Assembly (NCBI RefSeq): GCF_000964465.1
Contig: NZ_BANH01000015.1
Location: 1-64,000, forward strand
Length of the DNA stretch: 64,000 nucleotides
Source of the DNA: Gluconobacter thailandicus F149-1 = NBRC 100600
GTDB taxonomy: Bacteria > Pseudomonadota > Alphaproteobacteria > Acetobacterales > Acetobacteraceae
Reading direction: 5' to 3'
How positions within the stretch are numbered: the stretch's first letter is position 1; each line of letters opens with the position of its first letter. This document shows positions 52,295 through 62,075 of this stretch, in pieces. A program made the position numbers and the translations under genes. Below the pieces are notes generated by a model. The model worked only from the letters and a program-made list of their open reading frames with translations. It had not been told where the DNA came from and did not search any database.

Positions 52295-55141
52295 ATGTCC
52301 GACAAGTCCGATACGACCTTCAAAGAACAGCAGGATCGCTACCGCGATACTGTGTTCCTGCCTCGCACCAGCTTCCCCATGCGGGGCGGGCTGCCGACGC
52401 GCGAGCCTGACACGCTGGCCCGCTGGGCCGCCATGGACCTGGACGGCAAGATCCGTGAGGAAGGGAAGGGACGCCCGGTCTTCACGCTGCATGACGGACC
52501 GCCCTACGCCAACGGGCACATTCACATTGGTCACGCGCTCAACAAGGTGATGAAAGACGTCATCAACCGCGCGCATCGCATGTCGGGCTTCGAAGTCCGC
52601 TATCAGCCAGGCTGGGACTGCCATGGTCTGCCGATCGAATGGCGGATCGAGGAACAGTACCGCAAGGCCGGTAAGGACAAGGATCAGGTTCCGCTGCTCC
52701 AGTTCCGTGCGGAATGTCGCCAGTATGCCGCCGAATGGGTGAGTAAACAGGCAGAAGACTTCAAGCGCATCGGTGTTCAGGCAGAGTGGGCCAACCGTTA
52801 CGTCACGATGGACTTCAGTTCTGAAGCCAAGATCGTGGCGGAAATCGGCAAGTTCCTGCTGAATGGCGGTCTGTATCGTGGTCTGCGCCCGGTCATGTGG
52901 AGCCCGGTTGAAAAGACCGCCCTTGCCGAAGCCGAGATCGAATACCACGACGTCGATTCCACCACGATCTTTGTCGCGTTCCCGATCCTGAAAGATCCGA
53001 CCCCGGGCGATGCGCTCGAAGGCGTTTCAGCCGTTATCTGGACCACAACGCCGTGGACCATCCCCGCCAACCGCGCGCTCGCCTATGGCCCGGACATCAC
53101 ATACGTGGTTCTGCGTGCTGATGAGACAACGGAAGCCAGTGTCGTTCCGCAGGGTGCGCGCCTGCTGATTGCTGAAGATCGGGTTGAAGCTTTCTGCACG
53201 GAAACGGGCATCAGCGCCCATCATATCCTGTACACCCTACCCGGCAACGCGCTGGAAGGTGCTATTGCCGCTCATCCGCTACGTGGTCGTGGCTACGAAT
53301 ATGATGTGCCGATGCTTCCGGGCAATTTCGTCACGACAGACGCGGGTACGGGCCTTGTTCACATGGCGCCGTCTCATGGTCAGGATGACTTTATCGTCTG
53401 CCGCCAGTTCGGCATCGAAGTCCCTGAACTGGTGCAGGATGACGGTCGGTACGCTTCATGGGTGCCGCATCTCGAAGGCATCCATGTCTTCAAGGCTGCT
53501 GACCCGGTCTGTGATCTGCTGACCGAAGCGCGGCAGTCTGCTGAGCATGATGATGCTCCTGCGACCGGTCTCATGGCCCGCAGCAAGATCCGTCATTCCT
53601 ACCCGCATTCCTGGCGCTCCAAGGCTCCGATCATCTTTCGCGCCACCCCACAGTGGTTCATTGCGATGGATGGGGAGACCAGGCTGCGTGAGAAGGCCCT
53701 CAAGGCGCTCGATCCCGTCACTTTTGTCCCTGAAGCCGCCCGTCGCCGCCTGACCTCCATGGTCGAGCAGCGTCCTGACTGGTGCATCTCCCGTCAGCGT
53801 GCGTGGGGCGTGCCGATTGCTGTCTTCGTCGAAAAGCGGAGTGGTGAAGTCCTGCGTGATGCAGATGTCATGGATCGGATCGTCAAGGCCTTCAACGAAA
53901 AGGGCGCTGACGTCTGGTACGATACAGACCCGGCCGTTTTCCTTGGTAACAACCGCAATCCGGACGATTACGAACAGGTCTTCGATATCGTGGACGTCTG
54001 GTTCGAATCCGGTTCCACGCATCAGTTCGTGCTGGGGCAGGAAGGTCTGAACTTCCCGGCAGACCTGTATCTGGAAGGCTCCGATCAGCATCGCGGATGG
54101 TTTCAGTCTTCCCTGCTGGAAAGCGTCGGGACGCGCGGTGTCGCCCCTTACAAGGCTCTTGTGACGAATGGCTTCGTGCTGGACGAGCAGGGCCGCAAGA
54201 TGTCCAAGTCCCTCGGTAATGTCATTGCCCCTGCGGACGTGACGGACTCGCTGGGCGCTGACATCCTGCGTCTGTGGGTTCTGAACTCCGACACCAACGA
54301 AGATCTGCGGATCGGCAACGAGATCCTCAAGCAGCAGGGCGAACTGTATCGCCGCCTGCGTAACACGCTGCGCTGGCTATTGGGCGCGCTGGATGGCTTC
54401 ACGGAAGAAGAAGCTGTTCCTTACGCCGAGATGCCGCCGCTTGAGCAGTATATCCTGCATCGCCTGTCGGAACTGCGCGGCCTGATCAGCAAGGCTGTCG
54501 AGACGCATCAGTGGGTTGGTGTCTACCCGGCGCTGCACGGTTTCTGCACAACGGATTTGTCCGCGTTCTATTTCGACATCCGCAAGGACGCGATCTACTG
54601 CGACGCGCCTTCTGACCCAACGCGCCGTGCTGCCCGTACGGTTCTGGATATCCTGCACCGTGCGCTCTGCACGTGGCTCGCTCCCGTGCTGGTCTTCACG
54701 GCGGAAGAAGCCTGGAATGCCCGTTTTGGCGAAGAAAGCAGCATCCATCTGGAGCAGTTCTTTGAGCCGGACGCTGAATGGAACAATCCGGAGCTCGGTG
54801 CCAACTGGGACGAAATCCGTGCCTATCGCCGCCTCATCACGACCGAGCTGGAAACAGCGCGCCGTGATGGTACGATCGGTGCCTCCCTCGAAGCCAGTGT
54901 CACCCTGCCAATCTCGCAGGAAGAAGCCGCGTCTCTCACGGGTATCGACTGGGCCGAACTGCTCATCACGTCGCATGCCGAGATCGAGCTTCTGCCCGGC
55001 GAAACCGCTCACGGTGGCCCGCAGGTCGAGCGTGCACCGGGTCACAAATGTGCCCGTTGCTGGAAGGTGCTTCCGGAGGTCGGTGAGAATGCCGAGCATT
55101 CGGCGCTGTGCCGCCGCTGTATCAGTGTGGTGAGTGCCTGA
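52295..55141 (+). CDS. ileS: Isoleucyl-tRNA synthetase
   Basis: 948 residues. The class-I signatures are PYANGHIHIGH and KMSKSLGN. The editing domain contains TTPWTIPANRA. The C-terminal zinc site has CARCWKVLPEVG...LCRRC. ATG at 52295 is chosen over the TTG four codons upstream. ileS-lspA coupling (TGATG) is the usual arrangement. A CTCAGG/CCTGAG hairpin lies about 90 bases upstream. Confidence 0.97.
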   Translation: MSDKSDTTFKEQQDRYRDTVFLPRTSFPMRGGLPTREPDTLARWAAMDLDGKIREEGKGRPVFTLHDGPPYANGHIHIGHALNKVMKDVINRAHRMSGFEVRYQPGWDCHGLPIEWRIEEQYRKAGKDKDQVPLLQFRAECRQYAAEWVSKQAEDFKRIGVQAEWANRYVTMDFSSEAKIVAEIGKFLLNGGLYRGLRPVMWSPVEKTALAEAEIEYHDVDSTTIFVAFPILKDPTPGDALEGVSAVIWTTTPWTIPANRALAYGPDITYVVLRADETTEASVVPQGARLLIAEDRVEAFCTETGISAHHILYTLPGNALEGAIAAHPLRGRGYEYDVPMLPGNFVTTDAGTGLVHMAPSHGQDDFIVCRQFGIEVPELVQDDGRYASWVPHLEGIHVFKAADPVCDLLTEARQSAEHDDAPATGLMARSKIRHSYPHSWRSKAPIIFRATPQWFIAMDGETRLREKALKALDPVTFVPEAARRRLTSMVEQRPDWCISRQRAWGVPIAVFVEKRSGEVLRDADVMDRIVKAFNEKGADVWYDTDPAVFLGNNRNPDDYEQVFDIVDVWFESGSTHQFVLGQEGLNFPADLYLEGSDQHRGWFQSSLLESVGTRGVAPYKALVTNGFVLDEQGRKMSKSLGNVIAPADVTDSLGADILRLWVLNSDTNEDLRIGNEILKQQGELYRRLRNTLRWLLGALDGFTEEEAVPYAEMPPLEQYILHRLSELRGLISKAVETHQWVGVYPALHGFCTTDLSAFYFDIRKDAIYCDAPSDPTRRAARTVLDILHRALCTWLAPVLVFTAEEAWNARFGEESSIHLEQFFEPDAEWNNPELGANWDEIRAYRRLITTELETARRDGTIGASLEASVTLPISQEEAASLTGIDWAELLITSHAEIELLPGETAHGGPQVERAPGHKCARCWKVLPEVGENAEHSALCRRCISVVSA

Positions 55142-55653
55142 TGTCCCTTTGGCAGGAAGGCATGAGCCGCATGGGCCGGCTGGTTCTGGGGCTCGCTTTG
55201 CTGGTTCTGGTCCTTGTTCTGGATCAGGCCAGCAAGGACTGGATTCTCTACGGTTATGACCTGCCGCAGAAAGGGTCTGTCCAGATTTTGCCCTTCCTGA
55301 ACTTCACGATGGTCTGGAACCATGCTGTGACGTTCGGGATGTTCGGTGGTCTGGGAAGCAAAGGCCCGCTGGTGTTCTGTACGGTCTCGCTTCTGGCCGT
55401 TGGTTTTCTGATCTGGACCATGACGAAAACCCGTCGCACGCTTGTCGCCGGAGCCTGTGGCGCCATTGCTGGCGGTGCCATAGGCAACGTCATTGACCGC
55501 CTGCGCTATGGGGCGGTCGTAGATTTTCTGCACGCCCATGCGTTCGGCTGGTCCTGGTATGTGTTCAATGTGGCAGATGCCGGCATTGTCTGCGGTGTTG
55601 CCGTCTGGCTGATCGAATCCCTTCTCGCCGAACGTAACAGCCAGCCGCAGTGA
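55141..55653 (+). CDS. lspA: Lipoprotein signal peptidase (signal peptidase II)
   Basis: 170 residues, four transmembrane helices. The catalytic aspartates lie in GNVIDRLRYGAVVDFL and FNVADAGI. It processes prolipoproteins; at least three lipoproteins in this window (38.8, 46.2 and 55.7 kb) would be substrates. The start overlaps the ileS stop. Confidence 0.95.
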   Translation: MSLWQEGMSRMGRLVLGLALLVLVLVLDQASKDWILYGYDLPQKGSVQILPFLNFTMVWNHAVTFGMFGGLGSKGPLVFCTVSLLAVGFLIWTMTKTRRTLVAGACGAIAGGAIGNVIDRLRYGAVVDFLHAHAFGWSWYVFNVADAGIVCGVAVWLIESLLAERNSQPQ

Positions 55654-55727
55654 GCAAGCGGAGCTTGCCCCCGCGCGGCGCGGACTGTAGGACTATTCCA
55701 ATCATGATCGCGTCCCAGGGTCCCTCA

Positions 55728-56279
55728 ATGCGCCGTAACCGTCTTCCAGTTGCCCGTCTCAGCGTACAGATGGGTGCAATCGCTTCATTCGGCCTGATGC
55801 TGTCCGGCTGCTCAGGCAGCGATGTGGAACGTGCCTTCGGCATGGAGCGCTACATGCCCGACGAATACACCGTAACGACGCGTGCCCCCCTCTCTATGCC
55901 GCCTTCAGAGAAGATGCAGCTTCCGGGCGCCGCAGATGCGCACCGTCCGGACGAGAGCCCACGCATGCAGGCGCTTGAAACCCTGTCACCAGACACGGCG
56001 CTGCACCCGATCACGGGTGAGAACAGCAGCGGCCAGTCCACACTGGTGGGTGAGGTAGACAAGGCTGCGAATGCTCCCAACAACGCCGAGCTCGGAACCG
56101 CCGATGCTGGCTTTGTCGACAATCTGATGTTCTGGAAGGGCGGCCAGGCAGGCTCTGTCGTGGATGGAGATGCCGAAAACCGCCGTATCCGTGAGAACTC
56201 GGCTCTGGGTCGTAATCCGGCTACAGGCGCGACGCCGACGGTCAAGAAAAAGGCCACTCACTTTCTGGGCGTGCTGTAA
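55728..56279 (+). CDS. DUF3035 lipoprotein
   Basis: 183 residues from the ATG at 55728 (AGGG upstream); in-frame starts at 55650 (GTG overlapping lspA) and 55704 are alternatives. Signal with lipobox LMLSGC, then GSDVERAFGMERYMPDEYTVTTRAPLSMPP, the DUF3035 core found after lspA in alphaproteobacteria. A partly disordered tail follows. Related BamF-type proteins attach to the outer-membrane assembly machinery, so a similar role is possible. Confidence 0.8.
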   Translation: MRRNRLPVARLSVQMGAIASFGLMLSGCSGSDVERAFGMERYMPDEYTVTTRAPLSMPPSEKMQLPGAADAHRPDESPRMQALETLSPDTALHPITGENSSGQSTLVGEVDKAANAPNNAELGTADAGFVDNLMFWKGGQAGSVVDGDAENRRIRENSALGRNPATGATPTVKKKATHFLGVL

Positions 56280-56288
56280 AACAGCACG
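56270..56288 (+). terminator. Hairpin overlapping the DUF3035 stop codon
   Basis: CGTGCTGT-AAA-ACAGCACG, an 8-bp perfect stem that contains the TAA stop. No clear T-run follows, so it may be a weak terminator or an mRNA-stabilising element. Confidence 0.4.
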
Positions 56289-56319
56289 TTCCACTCCCTC
56301 AGGATCGTGAGACACTGTC

Positions 56320-58191
56320 CTGTCTGAACTGACACCTCCTTTTCGTCCAGTTATCCGCCGCCTCTCAGGTCATGTCGTTGATCTGATAGCGGCCGGTGAA
56401 GTTATCGAACGGCCTGCGGCAGCCCTTAAGGAGCTTGTCGAAAACGCGATTGATGCCGGGGCCACACGTCTTGTCGTCGCGTTGCGCGCAGGTGGCACAG
56501 ACCGCATCGACGTGACGGATAATGGCTGCGGCATGACGCCCGAAGAGCTGGACATGGCTGTTCAGCGTCACTGTACCTCCAAATTGCAGGACGAACGCCT
56601 CGTCCAGATCCGCACACTCGGGTTCCGCGGAGAGGCGCTTCCTTCCATCGGGGCCAGTGCGCGTCTCTCCATCACGTCTCGCACCCCCGATTCGGACACG
56701 GCCTGGTGTATCCGTGTGGACGGCGGTGTCATTACGCCACCACAGCCCTCATCTGGCCCCGTAGGCACACGCATTGTCGTGACGGATCTCTTTTTTGCGA
56801 CCCCCGCGCGTCGCAAATTCCTGAAAAGCCCGCGTGTTGAGAACAGCCACGCTGAATCAGTCATGCGGCGCCTGGCCCTGAGCGCTCCCCATTGTGCAAT
56901 ACGGGTCACGCTGGATGATAAGCTCCTGTTTGACCTTCCAGAACAAAGCCCGATTGCCCGTGCCGCAACGGTTCTGGATACAACGCCTGACACTTTGATC
57001 CCGCTGGATGAAGAGCGCGGGCACATCCGCCTGTCCGGGTTCGCCTGCGGCCCGGCAAAGACCCGCGCGACCGGTTCCGGGCAGTTCATTCTCGTCAATC
57101 ACCGTCCGGTGACGGACCCGATGCTCCGGACGGCCATTCGTGTCGCCTATCGTCCGGTTATCGAGCGCGGACGTTTCCCCGTGATGGCCTTGCATCTCAA
57201 GGTCCCGCTGGAACGGCTGGACGTGAACGTCCATCCTGCCAAGACGGAACTGCGTTTTGCGGATGAGGCCGAAGTGCGGGCGCTGGTCATTGGCGGACTG
57301 GGGCGTGCGCTCGGGCATGGCTCAAGCGGGGGAGGCGGCATCCATGCCAGCTTTGGCATTCGCCCTTCGCGCCCCTCCATTTCCTACCCGCCACGACCGG
57401 ATGTGCCGGTCGACGCGCCTGTGCATGTCGGTACCCCGGCCACATTGCCTTTCGCTGCTCCGCCTGTTGCGTCCCGTGTAGCGGTTCAGCCGCTCACGGC
57501 CATCGAACACTCGGGCTTCGCGGAGCAGGACGTTGGCTTCACGCCTGCTGCGCGTCCTCCCCAGCCTGTCCCGGAACAGATGGACCCCTCGTTTCCTCTG
57601 GGGGCATCCGTCGCGCAGGTCTTCGATACCTACATCATCGCAGTCGCCCCTGATGGGGATCTTGTTCTCGTAGACCAGCATGCCGCGCATGAACGCCTGA
57701 CCCATGAGCGCCTGCGGGAGCAATACGCCAGCGGTGCGCTTCGGTCTCAGGCTCTTCTTTTGCCCGAAGTCATTGACCTTCCCCGTCGTGAGGCCGAGGC
57801 TTTGCTGGCCCGCTCTGAAGATCTATCCCGGCTGGGGATGGATATTGAGTCTTTCGGGTCGGGGAGCGTTCTGCTTCGCTCGGTGCCAGCCCTTCTGGGG
57901 ACAAAGGACGTTCAGGGCCTACTGCGGGATGTGGCCGATGAACTGGCGAATGATCCGGACCTGGACGCTGGCAATACGGACAGTTTTTCGCACAGACTGG
58001 ATGCCATTCTGGCTCGGATGGCCTGCCATGGCAGTATCCGTGCAGGGCGTCGCCTGAAACCCGAAGAAATGGATGCCCTCTTGAGAGATATGGAGCGCAC
58101 ACCGCGCGCCAATACCTGCTCGCATGGTCGCCCGACCTGGCTGAAACTGACCCGAAGTGAAATCGAGCGGCTCTTTGGACGGATTAAATAG
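56320..58191 (+). CDS. mutL: DNA mismatch repair protein MutL, probable CTG start
   Basis: 623 residues if started at CTG 56320. The frame between the upstream stop (56308-56310) and the conserved N-terminus has no ATG, GTG or TTG, yet it encodes the essential GHKL part: LSGHVVDLIAAGEVIERPAAALKELVENAIDAG, DNGCGM and GFRGEALPSIG. The first usual start (TTG 56482) would delete the ATP-binding Glu. The C-terminal dimerisation domain has VDQHAAHERLTHERLR and ACHGSIRAGRRL. It recruits repair nucleases to mismatches. Confidence 0.88.
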   Translation: MSELTPPFRPVIRRLSGHVVDLIAAGEVIERPAAALKELVENAIDAGATRLVVALRAGGTDRIDVTDNGCGMTPEELDMAVQRHCTSKLQDERLVQIRTLGFRGEALPSIGASARLSITSRTPDSDTAWCIRVDGGVITPPQPSSGPVGTRIVVTDLFFATPARRKFLKSPRVENSHAESVMRRLALSAPHCAIRVTLDDKLLFDLPEQSPIARAATVLDTTPDTLIPLDEERGHIRLSGFACGPAKTRATGSGQFILVNHRPVTDPMLRTAIRVAYRPVIERGRFPVMALHLKVPLERLDVNVHPAKTELRFADEAEVRALVIGGLGRALGHGSSGGGGIHASFGIRPSRPSISYPPRPDVPVDAPVHVGTPATLPFAAPPVASRVAVQPLTAIEHSGFAEQDVGFTPAARPPQPVPEQMDPSFPLGASVAQVFDTYIIAVAPDGDLVLVDQHAAHERLTHERLREQYASGALRSQALLLPEVIDLPRREAEALLARSEDLSRLGMDIESFGSGSVLLRSVPALLGTKDVQGLLRDVADELANDPDLDAGNTDSFSHRLDAILARMACHGSIRAGRRLKPEEMDALLRDMERTPRANTCSHGRPTWLKLTRSEIERLFGRIK

Positions 58192-58371
58192 CTGCCACAT
58201 CCTCTCCCAATCGTGACATCCGTCTTTGACCTGAGGCATGGACGATGCGCGTTTCAGGGTCTTTTTTCGTAACCCTGTCTTTTGACAGACGTTTATTTCT
58301 GAACTCAACACACCCTGACGGACCCGTGGCCATTCCTGCGGACCCGTATGCGGGAAAGGAAGACTACAGAC

Positions 58372-60087
58372 ATGTCGGCCACCACCAGCGGTAACGCGGC
58401 TTTCCTCGATACGCTTCGCTCCATCGTCGGCCGACGACATGTTCTGACCAAGCCCAACGCGACCTATCGATTTCGCAAGGGATACCGGTTCGGTCTCGGA
58501 GATGTTCTGGCCGTTCTGCAACCCGGAAGTCTTGTCGAACTCTGGAAAGCCACGAAGCTCTGTGCGGAAAGCGGCAAGATCATCATCATGCAGGCTGCCA
58601 ATACAGGCCTGACGGGCGGCTCAACGCCAGATGGTAATGATTATGACCGTGAGATCGTCATCATTAGCACAAACCGGCTGGATGGCATTCATCTGATCGG
58701 TGAGGGCAAGCAGGTCGTCTGTCTGCCTGGTTCTACCCTGCATGATCTGGAAGAAAAACTCGCTAAAATTGGTCGCGAGCCGCATTCCGTTATTGGTTCG
58801 TCCTGCATTGGCGCCTCTGTTCTGGGGGGCGTCAGCAACAATTCCGGCGGTGCGCTCGTTCAGCGCGGACCAGCCTTCACGGAAATGGCTCTGTTCGGCC
58901 AGATGGGCACGGATGGAACGCTGCATCTCGTCAATCATCTTGGTATCCGGTTAGAAGGTGATCCGGAGCAGATCCTGTCCGCCGTGCAGAATGGGCAGTT
59001 TCAGGAAAATGCCATCGACTGGAACGCAGGCCGTGGCCATGACGCGGGTTATGCCCAACACGTCCGGGACGTAGATGCCGAAACTCCCGCGCGCTTCAAT
59101 GCGGACCCGAACCGCTGGCACGAAGCAGCAGGCTGTGCGGGCAAGCTGGTTGTGTTTGCGGTGCGTCTCGACACGTTCAAGGCGAACAAGAACCCGGCTG
59201 TGTTCTACATCGGGACCAGCAGCACGCATGATCTGGAAGACCTGCGGCGCTATATCCTGACCAGCTTCGACGAATTGCCGATCGCCGGGGAATATATCCA
59301 TCGTGATGCGTTCAATATCGCCGAGGTGTACGGCAAGGATACGACGGCCATTATCCGCTATATGGGCACGCGGTTCCTGCCGACGTTCTTTGGTCTGAAA
59401 TCCCGGTTCGACATTGCCATGCAGCGCATTCCCGGAATTTCCAGCCATCTGAGCGATCTGCTCCTTCAGGCGTTCAGCAAGATCATTCCCAAGCAGCTCC
59501 CCGCGCGCATGTGCGATTTCAGGGACCGTTTCGAGCACCATCTCATGCTCAAGGTCTCTGCAGAACTGGCCGGCCCGGTGAAAGCCTATCTGGAAGACTG
59601 GCGTTCAAAGACGGCAGGGGATTTCTTCGCCTGTACTCCGGAAGAGGGGAAGCTTGCCTTCCTGCACCGTTTTGCCGCAGCGGGGGCAGCCATCCGCTAC
59701 CGGGCCGTGCATTCCAAAACGGCAGAAGACATTGTGGCGCTTGACGTTGCCCTTCGTCGGAATGACCGCGAGTGGTTCGAAACCCTTCCCAAAGACATTG
59801 AAGATAAGCTGATCGTCAAACTCTATTACGGTCACTTTTTCTGCCATGTGATGCATCAGGATTACGTGGTGAAAAAGGGCTGCAACGCCATGGCCGTGGA
59901 GCACTCCATGCTGCCAGGGTTGGAAGCGCGTGGCGCCCGGTATCCGGCTGAGCACAACGTTGGTCATCTCTACGATGCACCCGAGAACATGCTTGAGCAT
60001 TATCGCAGCCTTGACCCGTGCAACTGCTTCAATCCGGGGATTGGCAAAGCGACCAAAAAGCGGAACTGGGTTGCCGAAAGCGTGTGA
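58372..60087 (+). CDS. dld: Quinone-dependent D-lactate dehydrogenase
   Basis: 571 residues, the same length as E. coli Dld. FAD-binding PCMH domain with IIIMQAANTGLTGGSTPDGNDYDREIVIISTNRLDGIHLIG and GSSCIGASVLGGVSNNSGGALVQRGPAFTEMALFG. The membrane-binding and C-terminal parts follow, with EHSMLPGLEARGARYPAEHNVGHLY and DPCNCFNPGIGK. Peripheral membrane enzyme feeding the respiratory chain. ATG at 58372 follows AAGGAAG. Confidence 0.95.
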   Translation: MSATTSGNAAFLDTLRSIVGRRHVLTKPNATYRFRKGYRFGLGDVLAVLQPGSLVELWKATKLCAESGKIIIMQAANTGLTGGSTPDGNDYDREIVIISTNRLDGIHLIGEGKQVVCLPGSTLHDLEEKLAKIGREPHSVIGSSCIGASVLGGVSNNSGGALVQRGPAFTEMALFGQMGTDGTLHLVNHLGIRLEGDPEQILSAVQNGQFQENAIDWNAGRGHDAGYAQHVRDVDAETPARFNADPNRWHEAAGCAGKLVVFAVRLDTFKANKNPAVFYIGTSSTHDLEDLRRYILTSFDELPIAGEYIHRDAFNIAEVYGKDTTAIIRYMGTRFLPTFFGLKSRFDIAMQRIPGISSHLSDLLLQAFSKIIPKQLPARMCDFRDRFEHHLMLKVSAELAGPVKAYLEDWRSKTAGDFFACTPEEGKLAFLHRFAAAGAAIRYRAVHSKTAEDIVALDVALRRNDREWFETLPKDIEDKLIVKLYYGHFFCHVMHQDYVVKKGCNAMAVEHSMLPGLEARGARYPAEHNVGHLYDAPENMLEHYRSLDPCNCFNPGIGKATKKRNWVAESV

Positions 60088-60099
60088 TGGATCGTGTTC

Positions 60100-60173
60100 C
60101 GCTGCGGGTCTTTGCGTCAGGCCCGCAGCGCTGATCCTGAAATGGGCTGATAGGGGATCAGACAGATCAGCCC
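60100..60173 (+). terminator. Two hairpins after dld
   Basis: CGCTGCGGG (60100-60108) pairs with CCCGCAGCG (60122-60130); GGGCTGAT (60144-60151) pairs with ATCAGCCC (60166-60173), followed by TCTCATTTTCC. The second is the better terminator candidate. Confidence 0.65.
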
Positions 60174-60532
60174 TCTCATTTTCCTGAATATTGTCTGGAC
60201 CTGTAATTGCACGAGTCTAAAGACGGCGTGTCCGTCGAGGCATGCACTGCTCATGCCCCGCTTCCTCATATTTATGTGATTTTTAACATGAAAAATTTCG
60301 ATCTGAGACGGGCAAAATTCCCCATGTCATAGACGGATTTTATAAAATTACATGATATAAAACAGATATTTAATTGATATTCTTGATGGGAATAATTTCC
60401 AATCCGGAATTATAGAACAGAAAATAGTATCAATCACGAGGAAAAAATAAACTATTCAATGTTATATATAACATATAATCCGTACTTCTGATCACATCTG
60501 ATGATAAAACGTGCGACAGGAGACGGTTGGGT
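60174..60532 (+). promoter_or_regulatory. AT-rich control region of the polyol cluster, with 16-bp palindrome
   Basis: 360 bases, strongly AT-rich compared with neighbours, no coding frame. ATGTTATATATAACAT (60459-60474) is a perfect 16-bp palindrome about 58 bases before the first gene. It is a candidate operator, possibly for the AraC regulator of the cluster, although AraC sites are usually direct repeats. A TATAAT at 60474-60479 overlaps its right edge and could be the -10. Confidence 0.45.
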
Positions 60533-61027
60533 ATGGCTCAGGCACTGGTGTTTGAAAGGAGAGGTGAACTCTCTCTACGGGAGATCGCCCTTCCGTCGGA
60601 GCTTGGACCGGATGATGTCCGTATCGCCATCCATATGGTGGGTATCTGCGGCAGCGACGTGCATTACTACACGCATGGTGCCATTGGGCCCTTCGTTGTT
60701 TGTGAGCCCATGGTGCTGGGACACGAAGCCTCTGGAACAATCACTGAAGTCGGAAGCCATGTCCGGTCTCTGAAGGTCGGGGACTGGGTGTGCAGGGAGC
60801 CGGGTATCCCAGACCCACAATCCCGTGCAACGCTGATGGTTCGGTACACCGTTGATCCTGCTGTTCGCTTCTGGGCGACCCCGCCAATCCACGGCTGTAT
60901 CAGTGCAGGGAAAATCGATCTCAAGCCGCTTGTGTCGGAAACATTCCCTTTTGATCAGGGTATTGCCGCTTTTGAACGGGCTGCCGAGGCTCAGCCGAGC
61001 GACGTCAAACTCCAGATCGTTCTCTGA
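60533..61027 (+). pseudogene. Internally deleted zinc-type polyol (xylitol/sorbitol) dehydrogenase
   Basis: 164 residues, about half the family's usual length near 345. The N-terminal part is intact to [12 protein letters not shown], including the zinc ligands in [10 protein letters not shown] and GHEASG. It then jumps directly to the C-terminal segment [32 protein letters not shown]. The whole NAD-binding Rossmann domain is missing but the frame is kept. It retains a ribosome-binding site (AGGAGA). Probably inactive as a dehydrogenase. Confidence 0.82.
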
Positions 61028-61041
61028 GAGGCGGTGCCATC

Positions 61042-62055
61042 ATGTCCGTAACGCAGAAATCGCCCAAGCAGGGTCCGTTCTCCCCGATTGCCAGTCGGGC
61101 TTCAGCTCTTGGAATGGTCAGTTCCCTGAAAGCAAAAGCGCCTGTCAGTGAAGGAAACACGCGTCCTGTTTACGAGACGATCCATGCGGAGCCGAACACC
61201 AGTTTCCGCTGGCATCAGCATGACTATCCCGACCCTCTGGCACGCTGGAACCATCATCCGGAATACGAACTGCACCTGATCACACAGAGCGAAGGTCGTG
61301 CGATCATCGGGGACTATATCGGGAGTTTCGGGCCACGCCAGCTTGTTCTGGTTGGACCTGACCTACCACATGGCTGGTTCAGCCCGCTCAAGCCGGGTGA
61401 AGTGCTCACAGGACGAGATGTTGTTCTTCAGTTTAGCGCTAAATGGATTGAAGGCCTGATGGCGCTCTGTCCTGAGTTGGGCGGACTGAGAAACCTGCTT
61501 CAGGGGTCTACTCTTGGTGTTGAATTCACCGGCCCTGAAGCACTTGCCCTCGGGGAGAAACTCGAAGCAATCGGGACTTTTCAGGGAGCCAGGAAGCTGG
61601 CCGCCTGTCTGGATCTTCTTGCCACACTGACATCTGCTCCGTTCAGGACGCTGTCCCTCAAAGGGGAGACCAAGGCTCTCAACAGCCCGGAAATGCAGCG
61701 GATGAGCGGTGTCATCACATCCCTGATGGCCATGGACCCATCCGAAATCCGGCACGACCATCTGGCGCAGGATCTGGGCCTTTGCGCCTCAACCTTCTCT
61801 CGCCAGTTCCGGTCTGCGACGGGCGACACCTTCATGTCTTTCCTGCATCGGCTGCGGGTGTGTCACGCGTGCCATCTGCTGGCCAGTTCCACACTCTCAA
61901 TCACGGAAATCGGGGCTGCTTCCGGCTTCAACAACCTGTCCAATTTTAACCGCATCTTCCTGCGCCTGCGTGGTTGCACGCCACGGGAATACCGCCGCCA
62001 TGCCCGTGAAATGACGGCCCTTCCGCAGGCAGATGCCGCAGATTTCCTGAACTGA
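61042..62055 (+). CDS. AraC-family transcriptional regulator
   Basis: 337 residues. The N-terminal cupin-type sensor (FRWHQHDYPDPLARWNHHPEYELHLITQSEGRAIIGDYIGSFGPRQLVLVGPDLPHGW) is followed by two C-terminal HTH units (DLGLCASTFSRQFRSATGDTFMSFLHRLRV and SITEIGAASGFNNLSNFNRIFLRLRGCTPREYRR). It likely responds to a sugar or polyol and controls this cluster. It starts 14 bases after the truncated dehydrogenase. Confidence 0.9.
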   Translation: MSVTQKSPKQGPFSPIASRASALGMVSSLKAKAPVSEGNTRPVYETIHAEPNTSFRWHQHDYPDPLARWNHHPEYELHLITQSEGRAIIGDYIGSFGPRQLVLVGPDLPHGWFSPLKPGEVLTGRDVVLQFSAKWIEGLMALCPELGGLRNLLQGSTLGVEFTGPEALALGEKLEAIGTFQGARKLAACLDLLATLTSAPFRTLSLKGETKALNSPEMQRMSGVITSLMAMDPSEIRHDHLAQDLGLCASTFSRQFRSATGDTFMSFLHRLRVCHACHLLASSTLSITEIGAASGFNNLSNFNRIFLRLRGCTPREYRRHAREMTALPQADAADFLN

Positions 62056-62075
62056 CCGACAAGGGAAAACAGATC

